Notes: a model not told the origin generated them from the sequence alone. Positions 1-6,830 are shown, counted from the stretch's first letter. The stretch: DNA of 10,740 nucleotides from FEN-727 sp036508635 (GCA_036508635.1 DATCGY010000046.1:1-10740); one strand, 5' to 3'. Translations and numbers: made by a program.

Positions 1-158
1 TGTACAGCACTCACCAGCCGTGCGTGTTGTGCACGAAGATGGTCATCAACTCGGGTCTCTGGGCGATATACTACCTCGAGCCGTATCCGGACCCCCTGGC
101 GCAGAAGTTGCTGGAGGAAGCAGGGATACTGGCGAAGAAGATGACACTGGAAGGTTAA
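1..158 (+). CDS. Deoxycytidylate (dCMP) deaminase family protein, C-terminal end only
   Basis: The gene enters from outside the window; the readable frame starts at base 3 and gives 52 residues before TAA at 156-158. The visible part carries the second half of the zinc-binding site of the cytidine/deoxycytidylate deaminase fold, H-Q-P-C-V-L-C, whose two cysteines (P-C-x-x-C) bind the catalytic zinc. It is followed by the K-M-V-I-N-S-G helix and a Y-Y-L-E-P-Y-P-D segment, as in ComEB-type dCMP deaminases, which make dUMP for thymidylate synthesis. The first zinc ligand (H/C-A-E motif) lies upstream and cannot be checked. The next gene begins 30 bases later, so co-transcription is likely. A related deaminase of other specificity, such as a RibD-like or tRNA deaminase, is less likely given the tail sequence and the wecA neighbour. 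Confidence 0.82.
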   Translation, partial: YSTHQPCVLCTKMVINSGLWAIYYLEPYPDPLAQKLLEEAGILAKKMTLEG

Positions 159-160
159 AC

Positions 161-180
161 GGGCCGGCGCGCGCGGGCCC
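161..180 (+). other. GC-only inverted repeat in the short deaminase-wecA gap
   Basis: Bases 161-165 (GGGCC) and 176-180 (GGCCC) can pair around a 10-base G/C loop. The hairpin ends 8 bases before the wecA ATG and takes the place where a Shine-Dalgarno sequence would be expected; I see no good purine-rich site there. It has no T-run, so it is not a normal terminator. It could modulate translation of wecA or be chance in GC-rich DNA. Confidence 0.3.
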
Positions 181-188
181 CCATCGAT

Positions 189-1412
189 ATGGGATACTAC
201 TTCATCGCATTCGGCGTCTCGCTTGTCGCCGTACTGGTGTTAACGCCGGTCGCACGTTACCTGGCGGTCCGGGCCGGTGCGGTTGACGTACCCGAAGACC
301 GGAAAGTCCACGAGAAGGCCACCCCCACGCTCGGCGGGCTCGCGATCTATGCCAGCCTGATGCTCGGCATCGGAGTCTACGTCCTCATAGGCAGAGAGAA
401 GGTCACGAGCGACCTCCTCGGGGTCATCATCGGCGCCACGGTGATAACGTTCTTCGGAGCTGTCGACGACATCAAGGGACTGTCCCCGCTTCCCAAGCTC
501 TTCGGCCAGATCCTGGCCGCCGGGGCGCTTGTCATCATGGGCGTGCAGATACAGAACATCCATTTCCCGGGGACCGCGGTCGTATCGCTTTCGCCGGAGC
601 TTTCCGTCGTACTGTCGCTGGTCTGGATCGTCGCCTTCGTCAACCTGATAAACCTGATAGACGGGCTCGACGGCCTTGCGGCGGGCATAACGTGCATCAC
701 CGCTTTTTCGATGTTTTACTTCGCCACACAAACGGGCGTCGGCGGGGCGTACGTCGACGCGGCCCTCATTTCCATCGTGCTGGCCGGGGCGTGCCTGGGT
801 TTCCTCAGGTACAATTTCAACCCCGCGAGCATCTTCATGGGAGGCTCTGGAAGTATGCTGCTGGGGTTCCTGCTCGGAGCGGTCACCATCCAGGGCGTGA
901 TCAAGAGCATCGCCGCCGTAGCCCTGGTCGTCCCCCTGGTGGCTCTCGCGATACCCATACTGGATACCAGCCTGGCTATCATACGCAGGCTTCGGCGCGG
1001 CCAACCGATCACACATGCCGACAAAGAGCATATCCACCACCGCCTGCTCAACATGGGCCATTCCCAGAGACAGGCCGTGCTGTTGCTCTATTTCTGGACC
1101 GCGTTGCTTTGCGGGACCAGCCTCGCCCTCAAGTTCAAAGCCAACAACAAGGTTCTCTGGGTTGTGCTGGGGCTTGGGATAGTCTGCTTCGCGCTTACGG
1201 CGCTGCCACCGATCATCAGGGGCGAGAACAGGGGCGGAAAGCATCGCGCAGGCAAGAAGGCCCGCGCCGAGGCTGAGGAGGAGGAGACCCCCGCTCTCGA
1301 CGAAGCCGCCGAACTCGAGAGCGATATCGCAGAGAGCCCCTCCGCGACCGAGGCTGACGTCGACGGCACCTCGAACCGCAGCCGCCGACCGCAACCATTC
1401 CCCCCGAGGTGA
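189..1412 (+). CDS. wecA: WecA/TagO-family undecaprenyl-phosphate sugar-1-phosphate transferase
   Basis: This polytopic membrane enzyme of 407 residues belongs to the MraY/WecA/TagO family, which moves a sugar-1-phosphate (usually GlcNAc-1-P from UDP-GlcNAc) onto undecaprenyl or decaprenyl phosphate. That is the first membrane step in making cell-wall-linked glycans. Visible motifs are G-A-V-D-D (Asp93-Asp94) followed by L-S-P-L-P-K, N-L-I-D-G-L-D-G-L at 155-163, Y-N-F-N-P at 208-212 and H-I-H-H-R-L at 281-286, the last typical of WecA/TagO rather than MraY. The usual F-M-G-D-S-G-S motif reads F-M-G-G-S-G-S (Gly219), losing a normally invariant acidic residue. Residues 345-407 form a hydrophilic tail with an acidic run and a basic end. 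The ATG at 189 precedes the first hydrophobic segment directly but has no clear ribosome site. The gene is followed closely by the atpI-like gene, an actinobacterial arrangement. Sugar specificity is not visible. Confidence 0.9.
   Translation: MGYYFIAFGVSLVAVLVLTPVARYLAVRAGAVDVPEDRKVHEKATPTLGGLAIYASLMLGIGVYVLIGREKVTSDLLGVIIGATVITFFGAVDDIKGLSPLPKLFGQILAAGALVIMGVQIQNIHFPGTAVVSLSPELSVVLSLVWIVAFVNLINLIDGLDGLAAGITCITAFSMFYFATQTGVGGAYVDAALISIVLAGACLGFLRYNFNPASIFMGGSGSMLLGFLLGAVTIQGVIKSIAAVALVVPLVALAIPILDTSLAIIRRLRRGQPITHADKEHIHHRLLNMGHSQRQAVLLLYFWTALLCGTSLALKFKANNKVLWVVLGLGIVCFALTALPPIIRGENRGGKHRAGKKARAEAEEEETPALDEAAELESDIAESPSATEADVDGTSNRSRRPQPFPPR
1406..1412 (+). promoter_or_regulatory. Ribosome binding site deciding the TTG start of the atpI-like gene
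   Basis: GAGGTGA overlaps the wecA stop codon and lies 4 bases before TTG at 1417. This supports a TTG start and translational coupling of the two genes. Confidence 0.7.
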
Positions 1413-1416
1413 CTGT

Positions 1417-1881
1417 TTGAACGATAAAGATGACCTGAACCCCGATGAAAGAGGCGCTCTTGCCGCGATCATCACCGACTTCAACAGGAAGATGGCCACC
1501 GGCGTGGCCGTCTCGGGAGCTATCCTTATCCCCCTCGGACTCCTCCTTTGCAGTGTCTTCGCCGGCTGGAAAGGGTTACTCGGGTCCTGCGTAGGCTTCG
1601 TCCTCGCTTCCCTGAGCGCAGCGGCGGCAATGTGGTCGCTCAAGTGGGCGCTGTCGAAACCAGTCGACGTGATGCCTATTGTCCTGATGGGAACGATGTG
1701 GCCTCGCTTGATCGCCGTAGCCGCGATACTCTACGGTCTGACCTACGTGCACGCGTTCAACACCGTAGCCCTGCTGGCGAGCTTCCTGGCGCTTTTCGTG
1801 GCGTACACGATCCTCGAAGCGGTCTTCGCCTACAAGGCGTTCGGGTTGATCATGAGGGGCGGCACAATAGTCCGGCGCTGA
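1417..1881 (+). CDS. atpI: AtpI-like (ATP synthase protein I family) small membrane protein
   Basis: The protein has 154 residues. After a hydrophilic N-terminus of about 28 residues there are four predicted membrane segments (about 29-48, 52-75, 95-112 and 116-138) and a short basic tail ending V-R-R. Size, topology and position straight after a wecA homologue match the AtpI family of actinobacteria, where AtpI is thought to help assemble the c-ring or supply Mg2+ to the F1Fo ATP synthase. TTG is chosen as start because GAGGTGA lies 4 bases upstream and no ATG or GTG lies close by in frame. The odd point is that the ATP synthase genes expected next (atpB, atpE and so on) are absent; a 127-base gap and then hbd follow. 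Sequence conservation in this family is low, so an unrelated four-helix protein remains possible. Confidence 0.65.
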   Translation: MNDKDDLNPDERGALAAIITDFNRKMATGVAVSGAILIPLGLLLCSVFAGWKGLLGSCVGFVLASLSAAAAMWSLKWALSKPVDVMPIVLMGTMWPRLIAVAAILYGLTYVHAFNTVALLASFLALFVAYTILEAVFAYKAFGLIMRGGTIVRR

Positions 1882-1902
1882 GCTCGCCGCGGCCTTGCCT
1901 GG

Positions 1903-1931
1903 TCGAACTGACGTTCGCATTTTCCTATGAT
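1903..1931 (+). promoter_or_regulatory. Possible promoter for hbd
   Basis: TATGAT at 1926-1931 fits a -10 box in five of six positions, with a weak -35 (TCGAAC, 1903-1908) at 17-base spacing. An alternative is the extended -10 form TGTGATAAA at 1948-1956. Either would give a 40-70 base leader to the hbd start. TTGAAA at 1966 was not used because its transcript would start past the ribosome site. The promoter is inferred from consensus only. Confidence 0.33.
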
Positions 1932-2008
1932 GGCTGAGAGTCCCCGATGTGATAAACTTTCGGACTTGAAACTGAAGTTGCTGTAAAGATAACAAGGGGG
2001 TAGTAGAT

Positions 2009-2893
2009 ATGGCTATAAAGAAGGTGTTCGTGGTAGGCGCGGGCCTCATGGGTGGCGGTATCACCCAGATAAGCGCGACCGCCGGCTACCAGGTCACTAT
2101 GAGAGACATAGCCCAGGAGCCGCTGGACAAGGCCATGAAAGAGATCGAGCGCTCGCTCGGCAAGTTCGCGAGCAAGGGCAAGATCACCGAGGACCAGGCC
2201 AAGCAGGCCATCGAGAACATAACCACGACGACAGAGATGTCGGCTGCAGCCGACGCGGACCTCATCGTCGAGGCCGTTTTCGAGAAGATCGAGCTCAAGC
2301 AGGACGTCTTCAAGCAGCTCGACGAGGTCTGCAAGCCGGAGTGTATCCTTGCCTCCAATACGTCAGCGATATCGATCACGAGCATCGCTTCGGTCACCAA
2401 GCACCCCGAGAACGTCGTCGGCACTCATTTCTTCAGCCCGGTCCCGATGATGAAGCTCTGCGAGGTGATCCGCGGTCTGCAGACCTCGGACGAGACCATC
2501 GTCGCCGTGCTCGACTTTGCGAAGACCATCGGCAAAGAGACGGTTGTCGTCCAGAAAGACGTCGCCGGATTTATAGCCAACCGCGTGGGGCTTGCGATGT
2601 CGTGCGTGGCGATCAAACTGGTCGAGGCCGGCGTGGCGACACCTGAGGATATCGACAAGACGATGAAGCTGGGCTTCGGGCACCGTATGGGCCCGTTGGA
2701 GACCTCCGACATGACGGGCATCGACGTTCTCATGAACGCGATGAAGGCTATCTACAATGAGACACAGGACGAGCGTTACGCGCCTCCTGAGATCATGCAG
2801 CGGATGGTCGCGGCGGGCCTTCTCGGCCGCAAGACCGGCAAGGGCTGGTACGACTATTCGACGGGCGAGCAGATCGCATATTGGAAAATGTGA
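2009..2893 (+). CDS. hbd: 3-hydroxybutyryl-CoA dehydrogenase (3-hydroxyacyl-CoA dehydrogenase family)
   Basis: This cytoplasmic enzyme of 294 residues has the normal family length. It interconverts acetoacetyl-CoA and 3-hydroxybutyryl-CoA with NAD(P)H, a step in butyrate/butanol-type fermentation, fatty acid beta-oxidation or polyhydroxyalkanoate turnover. The N-terminal Rossmann fold has the dinucleotide motif G-A-G-L-M-G-G-G-I at 10-18. The catalytic core is visible: S-N-T-S at 116-119, the H-F-F-S-P motif with His140 and Glu152 twelve residues later (the His/Glu dyad), and A-G-F-I-A-N-R at 186-192. The C-terminal dimerisation domain ends with the family signature G-R-K-T-G-K-G-W-Y-D-Y. The ATG at 2009 has a strong site, AAGGGGG at 1994-2000, 8 bases upstream. 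Crotonase, thiolase and acyl-CoA dehydrogenase genes that often accompany hbd are not in view, so the pathway and direction cannot be settled. Confidence 0.95.
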   Translation: MAIKKVFVVGAGLMGGGITQISATAGYQVTMRDIAQEPLDKAMKEIERSLGKFASKGKITEDQAKQAIENITTTTEMSAAADADLIVEAVFEKIELKQDVFKQLDEVCKPECILASNTSAISITSIASVTKHPENVVGTHFFSPVPMMKLCEVIRGLQTSDETIVAVLDFAKTIGKETVVVQKDVAGFIANRVGLAMSCVAIKLVEAGVATPEDIDKTMKLGFGHRMGPLETSDMTGIDVLMNAMKAIYNETQDERYAPPEIMQRMVAAGLLGRKTGKGWYDYSTGEQIAYWKM

Positions 2894-2908
2894 GCTGAAA
2901 TCAAAGTG

Positions 2909-2949
2909 CCGGGCCGCGCGCATGGGGCTACTAGGGTCGCGTGGCCCGG
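2909..2949 (+). terminator. Strong GC-rich hairpin between hbd and the flavoprotein gene (no U-tract)
   Basis: Bases 2909-2920 pair with 2938-2949 over 12 positions (CCGGGCC then GCGCG on the left arm, one G-T pair), with a 17-base loop. No T-run follows on either strand, so it is not a textbook intrinsic terminator. It could attenuate transcription, stabilise the hbd message end, or be a REP-like repeat. It ends 12 bases before the GGAGG ribosome site of the next gene. Confidence 0.4.
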
Positions 2950-2970
2950 TCCTGAACTCATGGAGGATAG

Positions 2971-4494
2971 ATGGACGAGCAGTATGATGTCATCGTAATC
3001 GGCGGTGGAATCGGCGGGCTCAGCGCCGCCTCGATCCTTGCGAGGGACAGCCTCAAGGTCGTGGTGCTCGAGAGTGATGACCGCGTCGGCGGGCGCGCTC
3101 TCTCGGTTCGCGGTGACGAGATCAGCGACAATGGGGCGGACTGGTACCGGAAGATGCTCGGGCGCCACTACTGTTACCTGGCTGACTCCAATCCGGGCAT
3201 CGACGAGATCGTCGAAAACCGGATGCTCGACGGTTACACCCTTGACCTCGGCTACCACTGTGTGCCAGTTGGCGGCAAGGGGTACCTAGGAAGGCTCCTC
3301 GATTACCTGGGTCTCGAACTTGATATCATACCGTGCGACACGGGGTTCTATTACGAAGGCCTTTACTATACGGAGCCGGCGCCCGGCAACCCGCGCCTGG
3401 ACGACAAGCTCTACAAGATCTGCAAGGAAAAAGGCATCAACTACTGGTCGTTCAATCTCGAGCCTCTAGGAAAAGACGCCGCGTGGCTAGACGAGATGGA
3501 GAAGGTCTCCCTGTGGGATTATTGCGAGAGCCTGGGCCTGACGCAGGACCCGGTGGTGTGGAACGCCTACAGGTGCATGGGCACGCTCTTCTCGACGATA
3601 AACAATCCCCTGGACATCTCAGCAGGTGAGATAGTCCAGTTCGGTAACGAGATCATGATGCCGCTGCTTGCAAAGGGCGAAGAGGTGCACGTAGGTGGCT
3701 TCGCCAGCGGAGGCATCATCGAGTGGTCCAGGATGGTGGCCGACGCCGTCGAGGCCGCCGGCGGAAAAGTGGTACTGCGCGCAAATGTTGAGCAGGTCAA
3801 GCTCGATGGCGGCAAGGTGACGGGTGTCGATGTGACGATGCCGGGCGGCGACAAGGTATCGATGGCCGCGCGGAAAGTCATCAGCACGATCCCCATCCAG
3901 GATACTTTCGATGTCATCGACCCCAAGGCTTTCCCTGCTGATTTTGTCGAGCGCGCTCGCTCGCTGTACGGCTATGGGAGTCTCGGGCCGTATTTCGGGC
4001 TCAACGACCTGGCGATGCCGGTCGAGGAAGCCGAGCGGTTGATAAAGACCCCGTGTGTGGTGCGCGCGGACGGCGAGTACGACTACGACGTCTACATGTG
4101 CTGGAACATACAGTCCGCGACCGACCCGTCGAGCGCTCCGGCCGGGAGACACCTGCTTACCGCCTACCTCCCTCTGACCGAGAAAGAATCGCTTGACAAG
4201 GCGAAGGTCCTTAAAGTGGCTAAGGCCGTGCCCGATTACCTCGAGAGCATATACCCCGGTTTCAAGGACACGATCGACTGGGCGCTCTACCCGATGTGCT
4301 GGAAGCTCGAGGGCGTCGCCAAGTCGATATCCCAGACGGGCAATCTCAAGCCCAGCGTGGAGGCGCCGGGGGTCCAGGGGCTCTACTTCGCAGGCGATAC
4401 CGCGAGGGGCTTCGGAGTCGCGATGGACTGCGCATGCTCCGCGGGGATCAATTGCGCAGCGGCTATTCTGGGCCGCGTCATCGGTATAGAATGA
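2971..4494 (+). CDS. FAD-dependent oxidoreductase, phytoene desaturase (CrtI)-like / amine oxidase superfamily
   Basis: The product has 507 residues. The N-terminus is a classic FAD-binding Rossmann unit: V-I-V-I-G-G-G-I-G-G-L at 7-17, an acidic residue (Glu34) ending strand two for the FAD ribose, then D-R-V-G-G-R at 37-42. The C-terminus has the matching FAD signature, G-L-Y-F-A-G-D-T at 470-477 followed by a helix rich in small residues up to about 501. This layout is that of the CrtI/COG1233 and amine oxidase superfamily, which oxidises C-C or C-N bonds. The middle substrate domain shows no motif I can tie to a carotenoid, amine or other substrate, and no carotenoid genes are nearby. GGAGG at 2962-2966 supports the ATG. 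Only 39 bases separate it from dapA, suggesting co-transcription. The fold is confident; the reaction is unknown. Confidence 0.85.
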   Translation: MDEQYDVIVIGGGIGGLSAASILARDSLKVVVLESDDRVGGRALSVRGDEISDNGADWYRKMLGRHYCYLADSNPGIDEIVENRMLDGYTLDLGYHCVPVGGKGYLGRLLDYLGLELDIIPCDTGFYYEGLYYTEPAPGNPRLDDKLYKICKEKGINYWSFNLEPLGKDAAWLDEMEKVSLWDYCESLGLTQDPVVWNAYRCMGTLFSTINNPLDISAGEIVQFGNEIMMPLLAKGEEVHVGGFASGGIIEWSRMVADAVEAAGGKVVLRANVEQVKLDGGKVTGVDVTMPGGDKVSMAARKVISTIPIQDTFDVIDPKAFPADFVERARSLYGYGSLGPYFGLNDLAMPVEEAERLIKTPCVVRADGEYDYDVYMCWNIQSATDPSSAPAGRHLLTAYLPLTEKESLDKAKVLKVAKAVPDYLESIYPGFKDTIDWALYPMCWKLEGVAKSISQTGNLKPSVEAPGVQGLYFAGDTARGFGVAMDCACSAGINCAAAILGRVIGIE

Positions 4495-4520
4495 TCAAAA
4501 TGGAAACACATCACTGTTCC

Positions 4521-4527
4521 GGAGGTG
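4521..4527 (+). promoter_or_regulatory. Ribosome binding site deciding the TTG start of dapA
   Basis: GGAGGTG lies 6 bases before TTG at 4534. It is the only strong Shine-Dalgarno sequence in the gap and places the start just upstream of the conserved DapA N-terminus. Confidence 0.75.
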
Positions 4528-4533
4528 CAATAG

Positions 4534-5418
4534 TTGCCTGAGGCCAATATCGAGGGCGTTTTCGTGCCCAACGTTACTCCCTTCAAAGAGGGAGAGATAG
4601 ACGAGACGTCCCTGCGCCGTCTGGTCGATTACCTTATCGACGAGGGCGCCAGCGGTCTCATTCCCTGCGGGACCACCGGGGAGAGCGCAACGCTGTCGCA
4701 CGAAGAGCATATCGAGGTCATAAAGGTGTCCGTCGAGCAGGCGGCCGGGCGCGTGCCCGTCATAGCGGGCATAGGCACCAATGACACCCGCGAGACGATT
4801 TCCCTGCTCGAGCATGCGGAGCAACTCGACCTCGCCGGGTACCTCGTCGTATGCCCTTACTACAACCGCCCCGATCAAGAGGGGATAATCGCGCATTTCA
4901 GGGCAGTGTCGGAGGTCACCGACAGGCCCATCATCCTGTATAACATCCCCATGAGGACCGGCCGGAACATCGACGTGAGCACCGTTGTCGAGCTGTCACG
5001 CATCCCGAACATCATCGGTATTAAGGATGCCAGCGCGGACATAAACCAGACCATGGATATAATCGCTCGCACCAAGAACTTCCGCGTCCTCTCGGGAGAG
5101 GACCACCTTCTTTTCTGCATATGCTGCCTGGGCGGTTACGGGGGCATAATGGCAAGCGCCCACGTGATGCCCGGCAAGTTCCTATCGCTGTACGAATCAA
5201 TAAGAGCGAACGAGCTCGAGGAGGCGCGCCGCCTGCACTACCACCTTTTGCCGCTGGTGCGCGTGATGTTCAAGGAACCCAACCCCGCTCCGGCGAAGGC
5301 AGCTATGAAACTAATGGGAATCCTGGATTCCGACGAGCTGCGATTGCCGATGATGTCTGTTTCGGCGGCATGCAGAGAGGACATCGCCGGCGTGCTTCAC
5401 GGCCTCAAGCTACTCTAG
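4534..5418 (+). CDS. dapA: 4-hydroxy-tetrahydrodipicolinate synthase (dihydrodipicolinate synthase)
   Basis: This TIM-barrel class I aldolase of 294 residues condenses pyruvate with aspartate semialdehyde, the first committed step to diaminopimelate and lysine, in the cytoplasm. All the key residues can be matched: G-T-T-G-E at 46-50 (Thr47/Thr48 of the proton relay), P-Y-Y-N-R-P at 108-113, Y-N-I-P-M-R-T-G at 136-143 with Tyr136 and the carboxylate-binding Arg141, and the Schiff-base lysine Lys164 in G-I-K-D-A-S. The late motif E-P-N-P-A-P-A-K (248-255) is typical of true DapA. These residues favour DapA over N-acetylneuraminate lyase or keto-deoxygluconate aldolase relatives, although no other lysine-pathway gene is nearby. 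Initiation is at TTG. The stop codon lies inside a small inverted repeat followed by T residues. Confidence 0.9.
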   Translation: MPEANIEGVFVPNVTPFKEGEIDETSLRRLVDYLIDEGASGLIPCGTTGESATLSHEEHIEVIKVSVEQAAGRVPVIAGIGTNDTRETISLLEHAEQLDLAGYLVVCPYYNRPDQEGIIAHFRAVSEVTDRPIILYNIPMRTGRNIDVSTVVELSRIPNIIGIKDASADINQTMDIIARTKNFRVLSGEDHLLFCICCLGGYGGIMASAHVMPGKFLSLYESIRANELEEARRLHYHLLPLVRVMFKEPNPAPAKAAMKLMGILDSDELRLPMMSVSAACREDIAGVLHGLKLL

Positions 5419-5424
5419 CTTTTT
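5407..5424 (+). terminator. Weak terminator-like hairpin at the dapA stop codon
   Basis: AAGCTA (5407-5412) pairs perfectly with TAGCTT (5416-5421) around a CTC loop and runs into T residues. The stem is short and has only two G-C pairs, so it may be leaky or chance. If real it would separate dapA from the following deacetylase-like gene. Confidence 0.3.
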
Positions 5425-5494
5425 CTGGTGGGGCATCTTTGGCAACGCTGCCTGAACGGGGGCGGAGCCGCCGGCCGGACCGCACCTACGTCTC

Positions 5495-5500
5495 GTGGAG
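5495..5500 (+). promoter_or_regulatory. Ribosome binding site deciding the ATG start of the YibQ-like gene
   Basis: GTGGAG lies 5 bases before ATG at 5506. This start is preferred over the in-frame GTG at 5428, which has no ribosome site and would add 26 Gly/Arg-rich residues that resemble no known N-terminus. Confidence 0.6.
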
Positions 5501-5505
5501 TGGTA

Positions 5506-6624
5506 ATGGACAGGTATGACGACCCTGGCGATCACAGGCGCGCCAATAGTCCATCTGAGAGCACAGCAGACTACCCCGCTTATTCCCAGACCCCTGAACA
5601 GAGAGCCAGGCTTCGCGCTCAGCGAACGAGGAAGCGGGCTGCCAGACGCAGGAGGTTGTGGGCGCTCGCCTCGCTCGTGGTCGTCGCGCTCATCGCGCTC
5701 GGAATCACCGCCGGCGTCGTCGTCTCCAGGTCGGGTTCAAGCACGGCTCCCGGGCCACCTCCGCGGACCCCGAGACGTTTAGCCAACGCTGCCCCTGTAT
5801 CCGCCCCCCGGGCCACGGTTGCCAGCAATCCGGCCTCGACCGCTCTGACCACCGCACCGGCAGGCTCGCCGGCTTCGACCACCAAACCGAGCAGTGGAAA
5901 GAGTTATTTCTGGGTATCGTTCCAGGCGCCCAAACCGGTGGAGAAGGTCTCAGATACGACGCACCCGACGGTTGCGATCGTCGTCGACGACACGGGCAAC
6001 ACCCTCGAGCCGATGCCGAAATGGCTCGCTATCGACGCACCGCTCACGTTCTCCGTGCTGCCGTATCCTCCGCTCTCGAATGAGATCGCTTTCAGGATGC
6101 AGCAAGCGGGGTACGCGATAATGATGCATATCCCTACCCAGAACGCGCCGCCGAACTCGTTCGCGGGGAAGGGGCAGCTTTCCGTCGGGATGGATCAGGC
6201 GACGGTGTTCAGGACGCTGGACGCGGACGTTGCGACCGTCCCGTTCGTTAAAGGCATCAACAACCACGAGGGAGGCCTCGGCTGCGACGACCTGGACCTG
6301 ATGACAAACATGTGCAAATGGGCGGAGCCCAAGGGGTTGTTCGTGGTCGACAGCAGCAGCTCGAACCACGACAAGGTGACTATAGCGTGCAAGGCGCTCG
6401 GCCTACCTGTACGCAAGAACGAAGTCTTCATCGATCATCAGAACGACCCGAACTACATCCGCAACGCCATGAACGAGCTCGCCGGCCTGGCGAGGAAGAA
6501 CGGCACCGCGATCGGGATATGTCACTGGCATCGCCCGAACACTCCCACCACCGTGGGCGAGATGATACTCAAACTGCAAAGCGAGGGCATCCACTTCGCG
6601 TTCGCGAGGGATATTACCGACTGA
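5506..6624 (+). CDS. Membrane-anchored divergent polysaccharide deacetylase domain protein (YibQ/DUF610-like)
   Basis: From the ATG the protein has 372 residues. Residues 1-50 are hydrophilic and end in a run of arginines; 51-74 form one membrane helix; 75-132 are a Pro/Ser/Thr/Ala-rich linker; about 153-372 are the catalytic-type domain, placed outside the cell by the positive-inside rule. The domain shows V-A-I-V-V-D-D at 156-162, L-T-F-S-V-L-P-Y at 180-187, M-M-H-I-P at 206-210, I-N-N-H-E-G at 251-256, F-V-V-D-S at 279-283 and I-C-H-W-H-R-P at 338-344, matching the order of motifs in the divergent polysaccharide deacetylase family (YibQ). Its substrate is unproven; acetylated or peptidoglycan-related glycans are the usual suggestion. 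In proteobacteria yibQ sits beside the envC peptidase-regulator gene; no such gene is here. The I-C-H-W-H-R-P motif is longer than the usual G-H-P form. Confidence 0.8.
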   Translation: MDRYDDPGDHRRANSPSESTADYPAYSQTPEQRARLRAQRTRKRAARRRRLWALASLVVVALIALGITAGVVVSRSGSSTAPGPPPRTPRRLANAAPVSAPRATVASNPASTALTTAPAGSPASTTKPSSGKSYFWVSFQAPKPVEKVSDTTHPTVAIVVDDTGNTLEPMPKWLAIDAPLTFSVLPYPPLSNEIAFRMQQAGYAIMMHIPTQNAPPNSFAGKGQLSVGMDQATVFRTLDADVATVPFVKGINNHEGGLGCDDLDLMTNMCKWAEPKGLFVVDSSSSNHDKVTIACKALGLPVRKNEVFIDHQNDPNYIRNAMNELAGLARKNGTAIGICHWHRPNTPTTVGEMILKLQSEGIHFAFARDITD

Positions 6625-6745
6625 GGTCCGCGGCCGAAACGTTACGGACTGAATCGCGCGCCGTCGTTTTCCCGCACCGGTGGCGTCCACGCGGCAAACG
6701 GTTTCCTGCTCGCTCGCACGATTCACATTAACGGTAATCACAGAC

Positions 6746-6754
6746 AGGGGTCAG
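6746..6754 (+). repeat. AGGGGTCAG repeat, copy 1
   Basis: This 9-base sequence is identical to 10179-10187, and both copies lie between genes. Palindromic elements built around GGGGTCAG are often remnants of REP-type sequences mobilised by tyrosine transposases (RAYT). That link is inferred; no transposase gene is in the window. Confidence 0.4.
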
Positions 6755-6830
6755 CGACAGAATCTGGAATGTAGATGTGATGTGGTTTGATCCCGAGTTT
6801 GCCAGGAAGGAGCACTGGCAGGACCCGTAC

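Noticed and set aside
240..1643. 467-codon open frame on the - strand across wecA and the atpI-like gene
   Set aside because: It is antisense to clearly conserved genes, has low-complexity charged sequence with no domain, and arises from the high GC content.
1873..1889. CGGCG/CGCCG hairpin at the atpI-like stop codon as a terminator
   Set aside because: The stem is only five pairs with no T-run and overlaps the coding end; such stems are frequent by chance in GC-rich DNA.
1966..1995. TTGAAA as -35 box of an hbd promoter
   Set aside because: A -10 at proper spacing would place the transcription start at or after the ribosome binding site.
2363..2923. 186-codon open frame on the - strand inside hbd
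   Set aside because: It is antisense to the catalytic half of hbd, rich in Arg/His/Asp and without any motif.
5428..5505. Upstream GTG start that would extend the YibQ-like protein by 26 residues
   Set aside because: There is no ribosome site, and the added residues do not resemble any signal or domain; ATG at 5506 has GTGGAG at good spacing.
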